NCBI RefSeq assembly: GCF_003053565.1
Contig: NZ_QAXS01000031.1
Location: 1-36,190, forward strand
Direction: 5' to 3'
Length of the DNA stretch: 36,190 nt
Origin: Halanaerobium saccharolyticum
GTDB lineage: Bacteria; Bacillota; Halanaerobiia; Halanaerobiales; Halanaerobiaceae
The notes below the pieces were generated by a model, which did not search any database, had not been told where the DNA came from, and saw only the letters and a program-made list of their open reading frames with translations. Made by a program: the position numbers and the translations under genes. How positions within the stretch are numbered: the stretch's first letter is position 1; each line of letters opens with the position of its first letter. Below are positions 33,107 through 36,190 of the stretch, one piece after another.

Positions 33107-34177
33107 TTATAACTCTAAAATACTTTCAATAGTGGCCAGTAAACCCTTGATGTCAGCTAAGCTCAGATCACCCATATGTCCAATTCTAAAAGCTTTATTT
33201 TTCAAATCACCATAGCCATTAGCAATTCGAATATTATATTTTTCGACCAGAGTCTTAATTAAATTATTAACATCAATACCTCGATTGTTTTCAATACAGG
33301 TAACTGTATTCGACCAGTACCCTTCCTCAGCATATATATCAAAATATTCTAAAGCCCAGTTTTGAACATATTCAGCCATTTCCTGATGTCTGGCAAATCT
33401 ATTTTCTATGCCCTCAAGATTAACGATATCATCCAGCTGCTTTTGCAGGGCAAAAATTTGTGGAATTGCCGGAGTTGTTCTTGTCTGTGAACGCTGATGA
33501 TACTTATATAAAAGTGGCAGATTAAAATAATAGCTTTTACTTTCCACCTCTTCTGCTCTCTTTAACAAATCATCACTAACTGAAGCAACAGTTAGACCTG
33601 CAGGTAAAGCAAATGCCTTCTGAACTCCTGCCAGACACATATCAATTCCCCAGTCATCTACTCTAATTTCAGTACCAGCCATTCCTGAAACAGCATCAAC
33701 TAAAAATAAAACATCATCAAATTTCTTTACAACTTCTCCAATTTCCTTAACTGGATTCATTAAACCTGTAGAAGTCTCATTTAAAACAACAGTAATCGCA
33801 TCATATTTACCTGTCTTAAGCTTTTCTTCTACTAATTCTGGTTTTACAGCCTGATCCCAGGGAATCTCTACTTTATCACAGGCAACACCATTTTTTTTAG
33901 TGATTTGATACCAGCGATCTGAAAAAGCGCCATTGACAAAATTTAAACAGCGTTTTTTGACCCCATTGGTCACTGCAGCCTCCATAGCTCCAGTTGAAGA
34001 TGAGGAAAATAAAAAAACAGGATTTTCTGTAAATAGTAATTTTTTTAAATTTCCCTGAATATCATCATAAATCTCAGAAAATTTCTCAGTTCGGTGGTGA
34101 ATTTGTGCTGTTGATAATTCCTTAAGTAATTCACTTCTCACTTCTGTTGGTCCTGGAGTAAATAATTTTTCGTGCAT
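33107..34177 (-). CDS. Class V aminotransferase, probable phosphoserine transaminase
   Basis: PLP enzyme of the alanine--glyoxylate/serine--pyruvate transaminase branch of class V (about 356 residues). Visible features are FTPGPTEVRSELL, HHRTEKFSEIYDDI, FSSSSTGAMEAAVTN (cofactor phosphate loop), VLNETSTGLMNPV, FLVDAVSGMAG with the PLP-binding Asp, the Schiff-base lysine in GVQKAFALPAG, and RTTPAIPQIFAL. It is not the classic SerC. Proximity to two serA genes suggests that it converts 3-phosphohydroxypyruvate to phosphoserine. I choose the ATG at 34177, with GAGGTG seven bases upstream; the in-frame ATG at 34192 would contain that site. Confidence 0.85.
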   Translation of the reverse strand: MHEKLFTPGPTEVRSELLKELSTAQIHHRTEKFSEIYDDIQGNLKKLLFTENPVFLFSSSSTGAMEAAVTNGVKKRCLNFVNGAFSDRWYQITKKNGVACDKVEIPWDQAVKPELVEEKLKTGKYDAITVVLNETSTGLMNPVKEIGEVVKKFDDVLFLVDAVSGMAGTEIRVDDWGIDMCLAGVQKAFALPAGLTVASVSDDLLKRAEEVESKSYYFNLPLLYKYHQRSQTRTTPAIPQIFALQKQLDDIVNLEGIENRFARHQEMAEYVQNWALEYFDIYAEEGYWSNTVTCIENNRGIDVNNLIKTLVEKYNIRIANGYGDLKNKAFRIGHMGDLSLADIKGLLATIESILEL

Positions 34178-34218
34178 TTTTGAACACCTCATAAATTATA
34201 TTTTCAGCTTCAGCTGAA

Positions 34219-34265
34219 TTGCTCGGTTCTCTATACTTAGATATAATTATTTATTATTATAGCAG
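34219..34265. promoter_or_regulatory. serA-like TTGCT...AGCAG box upstream of the aminotransferase gene
   Basis: TTGCT (34219-34223) and AGCAG (34261-34265) enclose a TTAGATATAAT (34237-34247), repeating the serA1/serA2 layout. Read on the plus strand it has TTGCTC, 17 bases, TATAAT, but no gene lies that way. On the minus strand an extended -10 TGCTATAAT (-10 hexamer 34256-34261) could serve the aminotransferase gene. Confidence 0.5.
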
Positions 34266-34325
34266 TTAAAGTAAAAATAATAAAGTAATATTAAATTATC
34301 AGAATATTGAAAAATACTAAGAAAT

Positions 34326-34347
34326 AAAAAAAGCACCTTTAAGGTGC
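34326..34347 (-). terminator. Intrinsic terminator of the rRNA-tRNA operon
   Basis: 6-bp stem GCACCT/AGGTGC with a 3-base loop (34333-34347), then seven T on the minus strand, 12 bases past the last tRNA. Confidence 0.9.
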
Positions 34348-34358
34348 ATAATATCAAA

Positions 34359-34433
34359 TGGAGCGGGAAACGAGATTTGAACTCGCGACCCTCACGTTGG
34401 CAACGTGATGCTCTACCACTGAGCTATTCCCGC
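34359..34433 (-). tRNA. tRNA-Gly (GCC)
   Basis: Cloverleaf with GCGGGAA acceptor arm, AGCTCAGTGGTAGAGC D-arm, anticodon loop TTGCCAA and GTTCAAAT T-loop; CCA is encoded. Last tRNA of the cluster. Confidence 0.96.
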
Positions 34434-34441
34434 ATATTTAA

Positions 34442-34526
34442 TGGTGGAGGGGAAAGGATTTGAACCTTTGTAGGCATCGCCGGCAGATTTACAGTCTGCT
34501 CCCTTTAACCACTCGGGCACCCCTCC
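34442..34526 (-). tRNA. tRNA-Tyr (GTA)
   Basis: 85-nt class II tRNA: GGAGGGG acceptor, long variable arm, anticodon loop CTGTAAA, encoded CCA. Confidence 0.96.
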
Positions 34527-34535
34527 AGATTAGAT

Positions 34536-34562
34536 GTAGGAAATAAGAAGTAGGAAATAAGA
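34536..34562. repeat. 7-base tandem repeat in a tRNA spacer
   Basis: GTAGGAAATAAGA occurs at 34536-34548 and again at 34550-34562, readable as four heptamers alternating GTAGGAA and ATAAGAA/T. A near-copy (GTAGGAAGTAAGA, one change) is at 34894-34906 in another tRNA spacer. The 3' part of this spacer (34573-34590) holds a degenerate complementary stretch. Confidence 0.6.
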
Positions 34563-34629
34563 TTATTAAAAATCCTATTCTATTCCTTTTTAATATTTTA
34601 TTGTCCTCCACCCAGAAATAAATTAACTT

Positions 34630-34705
34630 TGGTGGAGATAAGGGGATTCGAACCCCTGGCCTCTACACTGCCAGTGTAGCGCTCTCCCAGCTGAGCTATA
34701 TCCCC
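34630..34705 (-). tRNA. tRNA-Ala (GGC)
   Basis: GGGGATA acceptor, AGCTCAGCTGGGAGAGC D-arm, anticodon loop CTGGCAG, encoded CCA. Confidence 0.95.
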
Positions 34706-34722
34706 ATGGCTATAAAAGTCAA

Positions 34723-34799
34723 TGGAGCCGATGACCGGAGTTGAACCGGTGACCTCTTCCTTACCATGGAAGCGCTGCTACCAACTGAGCTACATCGGC
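34723..34799 (-). tRNA. tRNA-Thr (GGT)
   Basis: GCCGATG acceptor, anticodon stem CTTCC/GGAAG with loop ATGGTAA, encoded CCA. Confidence 0.95.
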
Positions 34800-34807
34800 A
34801 TAAAAAA

Positions 34808-34884
34808 TGGCGGAGGAGACGGGATTTGAACCCGCGATCTCCGGCTTGACAGGCCGGCGCGTTAAACCGCTACGCTACACCTCC
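34808..34884 (-). tRNA. tRNA-Asp (GTC)
   Basis: GGAGGTG acceptor, anticodon stem CCGGC/GCCGG with loop CTGTCAA, G discriminator and encoded CCA. Confidence 0.95.
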
Positions 34885-34886
34885 GT

Positions 34887-34931
34887 ATTGGATGTAGGAA
34901 GTAAGATGTCGAGAAAGGAATCTCTTCCAAT
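34887..34931. repeat. Spacer hairpin containing a third copy of the heptamer-type repeat
   Basis: ATTGGA at 34887 and TCCAAT ending at 34931 are inverted, with GGAAG/CTTCC inside and a nested GAGA/TCTC pair. The 5' arm carries GTAGGAAGTAAGA, related to the repeat at 34536-34562. Confidence 0.5.
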
Positions 34932-34956
34932 CTAACAATATACTTCATTATTTAAA

Positions 34957-35032
34957 TGGTGGGCGAAACAGGGCTCGAACCTGTGACCCCCTGCTTGTAA
35001 GGCAGGTGCTCTCCCAACTGAGCTATTCGCCC
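34957..35032 (-). tRNA. tRNA-Val (TAC)
   Basis: GGGCGAA acceptor, anticodon stem CCTGC/GCAGG with loop CTTACAA, encoded CCA. Confidence 0.96.
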
Positions 35033-35039
35033 GCAAAAA

Positions 35040-35115
35040 TGGTACCCTCAAGGGGATTCGAACCCCTGCCGCCAGGATGAAAACCTGGTGTCCTAGACCC
35101 CTAGACGATGAGGGC
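35040..35115 (-). tRNA. tRNA-Glu (TTC)
   Basis: GCCCTCA acceptor (first pair G-U), CGTCTAGG D-arm, anticodon loop TTTTCAT, encoded CCA. Confidence 0.95.
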
Positions 35116-35125
35116 ATAAATTAAA

Positions 35126-35218
35126 TGGCGGAGAGAGAGGGATTCGAACCCTCGCCAGGGTAAATACCCTGCTACAGGTTTAGCAAACCCGCCCCTTCAG
35201 CCACTTGGGTACCTCTCC
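35126..35218 (-). tRNA. tRNA-Ser (GCT)
   Basis: 93-nt class II tRNA with GGAGAGG acceptor, long variable arm, anticodon loop TTGCTAA, G discriminator and encoded CCA. Confidence 0.95.
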
Positions 35219-35229
35219 ATGAATACAAA

Positions 35230-35306
35230 TGGTGGGTCTAAGAGGACTTGAACCTCTGACACTGTGGGTATGAACCACATGCTCTAGCCAACTGAGCTAT
35301 AGACCC
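35230..35306 (-). tRNA. tRNA-Met (CAT), elongator type
   Basis: GGGTCTA acceptor, anticodon stem TGTGG/CCACA with loop TTCATAC. The GGTTCATACC centre fits elongator Met; tRNA-Ile2 (lysidine) usually has CTCATAA, so it is less likely but not excluded. Confidence 0.88.
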
Positions 35307-35314
35307 ATGATATA

Positions 35315-35391
<77 letters not shown>

Positions 35392-35448
35392 ATCTTACCA
35401 TGTAATTTTGCCTGATGTATATAAAATATTAATTTTTAAAAATAAAAA

Positions 35449-35525
35449 TGGTTGCGGGGACCGGATTCGAACCGATGACCTCCAGGTTATGAGCCTGACG
35501 AGCTACCAGACTGCTCTACCCCGCG
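35449..35525 (-). tRNA. Initiator tRNA-fMet (CAT)
   Basis: Acceptor CGCGGGG against CCCCGCA gives the initiator-specific C1-A72 mismatch; anticodon loop CTCATAA; encoded CCA. The anticodon stem is TCAGG/CCTGG, so position 29-41 is A-U where most bacterial initiators have the first of three G-C pairs. Confidence 0.95.
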
Positions 35526-35529
35526 CCAA

Positions 35530-35605
35530 TGGTGAGCCATGGAGGATTCGAACCTCCGACAACCTGATTAAAAGTCAGGTGCTCTGCCAACTGAGCTAAT
35601 GGCCC
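35530..35605 (-). tRNA. tRNA-Lys (TTT)
   Basis: GGGCCAT acceptor, anticodon stem CCTGA/TCAGG with loop CTTTTAA, encoded CCA. Only four bases separate it from tRNA-fMet. Confidence 0.95.
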
Positions 35606-35633
35606 AAAATAATGATGAGCATTTATAATTAAA

Positions 35634-35708
35634 TGGCTGGGGCGGTAGGATTCGAACCTACGCGTCCTGAGACCAAAACCCAGTGCCTTACCGCTTGGCT
35701 ACACCCCA
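35634..35708 (-). tRNA. tRNA-Gln (TTG)
   Basis: TGGGGTG acceptor, AGCCAAGCGGTAAGGC D-arm, anticodon loop TTTTGGT, G discriminator and encoded CCA. First tRNA after 5S rRNA. Confidence 0.95.
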
Positions 35709-35741
35709 GTATTATAAAAATCATCAAAGCTTGGAAAAAAG

Positions 35742-35858
35742 GACCGGCAGCGACCTACTCTCCCACATCGTTACCAATGCAGTACCATAGGCGCTGGAGG
35801 ACTTAACTTTTGTGTTCGAGATGGGAACAAGTGTTGCCCCTCCGCTATTACCACCGGA
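35742..35858 (-). rRNA. rrf: 5S ribosomal RNA
   Basis: About 117 nt on the minus strand with the conserved 5S blocks TTCCCATCTCGAACAC, AGTTAAG, GCGCC, ATGGTACTG and TGGGAGAGTAGGTCG, and complementary ends (CCGGTGG with CTGCCGG). Exact ends are estimates. Confidence 0.95.
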
Positions 35859-35859
35859 A

Positions 35860-36119
35860 ATCTATAAAATTTTGATTTATTCTGTTCTCTTTTCTTTTAT
35901 GAACTTGATCTTTTTACTTTGAGAAAAGCCAACAAAATTTCTGTTTTGATTTCACACCTTATTAATTTAGCTTTTCATTGCTTTATGAAGGTCAAAGAAA
36001 AAAGCTGTCTGAGCGAAGCGAGTTCTTTTTTCTACTGAAAAAAAGCAATTAAATGCGTTAAAAATTAATTGGTCTTTGAAATTAAAACTGTAAATTCAAA
36101 GATACATATAGGAAATAAT
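35860..36119 (-). other. 23S-5S spacer with nested inverted repeats
   Basis: No gene. On the minus strand, sequences AGAAAAAAG/CTTTTTTCT (about 9 bp, near 36000-36035) enclose a GC-richer GCGAAGC hairpin, and TCAAAGA (near 35993) can pair with TCTTTGA (near 36073) around them. This could form a processing structure for rRNA maturation. Confidence 0.5.
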
Positions 36120-36190
36120 GATTAAGCCCTCGATCTATTAGTACCAGTTAGCTTAATGTATTACTACACTTACACCTCTGGCCTATCTAC
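36120..36190 (-). rRNA. rrl: 23S ribosomal RNA, 3' end (partial)
   Basis: The minus strand carries the conserved 3' terminus, with CTAACTGGTACTAATAGATC and GAGGGCTTAA. The rest lies beyond the right edge. The exact 3' end is an estimate. Confidence 0.93.

Noticed and set aside
34219-34247. Plus-strand TTGCTC-17-TATAAT as an antisense promoter into the tRNA cluster
   Set aside because: No gene lies downstream on the plus strand before the tRNAs. The similarity to the serA promoters is better explained as a shared symmetric operator, so I list it as such.
34932-35117. 61-codon open frame on the minus strand in the tRNA cluster
   Set aside because: It runs through tRNA-Val and tRNA-Glu; peptides such as NSSVGRAPALQAGGHRFEP are the well-known false translation of tRNA genes.
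35230-35306. tRNA(CAT) as the TilS substrate tRNA-Ile2
   Set aside because: The anticodon loop TTCATAC with the GG/CC flanks matches elongator tRNA-Met; Ile2 typically has CTCATAA. Not fully excluded.
35408-35599. 63-codon open frame on the plus strand in the tRNA cluster
   Set aside because: It is antisense to tRNA-fMet and tRNA-Lys; the GDRIRTDDLQ-type peptide is another common tRNA artefact.

Overview
The window is AT-rich bacterial chromosome with dense, mostly minus-strand genes, clear Shine-Dalgarno sequences and simple intrinsic terminators. Gene content and order (coaX-dusB-greA-lysS; divIC, an S1 protein, ppx, tilS, hpt, ftsH; a THF riboswitch on folT; an rRNA operon followed by many tRNA genes) point to an anaerobic Firmicute. 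Halanaerobiales is my best guess, made from overall impression and not from any search.

Left part (1-14.1 kb, minus strand): a promoter with a 5' hairpin leaving the window; YjbQ; a core block coaX-dusB-greA-lysS preceded by a nitronate monooxygenase; then a vitamin/one-carbon block. In that block formate-THF ligase (fhs) is followed by a THF riboswitch controlling an ECF folate S component (folT), then a biotin ligase lacking the repressor domain (birA) and an orphan BMP-family binding protein. Upstream lie a PadR regulator with a FetAB-type ABC metal exporter and FtsH.

Middle (14.3-28.3 kb, minus strand): the division/translation block divIC-tex-S1 protein-DUF501-ppx-tilS-hpt; a LacI regulator with a UgpC/MsmK-type sugar ABC ATPase behind a perfect palindromic operator; and a likely operon of DUF1015, FecCD permease, FecE/BtuD-type ATPase with an extra C-terminal domain, 2H phosphoesterase and beta-phosphoglucomutase.

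Right part (28.3-34.2 kb) is a serine-biosynthesis neighbourhood. Two tandem serA paralogues on the plus strand are divergent from DUF1015, and a class V aminotransferase (probable phosphoserine transaminase) with an MFS transporter faces them on the minus strand. No serB is seen. The second SerA has lost the central glycine of its GxGxxG motif. The serA promoters share an unusual architecture with inverted TTGCT/AGCAA arms that reappears upstream of the aminotransferase.

The end (34.3-36.19 kb, minus strand) is the tail of an rRNA operon: 23S 3' end, a structured spacer, 5S, then 13 tRNA genes (Gln, Lys, fMet, Gly-TCC, Met, Ser, Glu, Val, Asp, Thr, Ala, Tyr, Gly-GCC) and a terminator. No CRISPR array, prophage, intact insertion sequence or obviously new multi-gene system is visible. 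The best leads are the serine module (DUF1015 and the altered SerA2), the ATPase C-terminal domain and several structured leaders. No gene-free stretch exceeds 300 bases.
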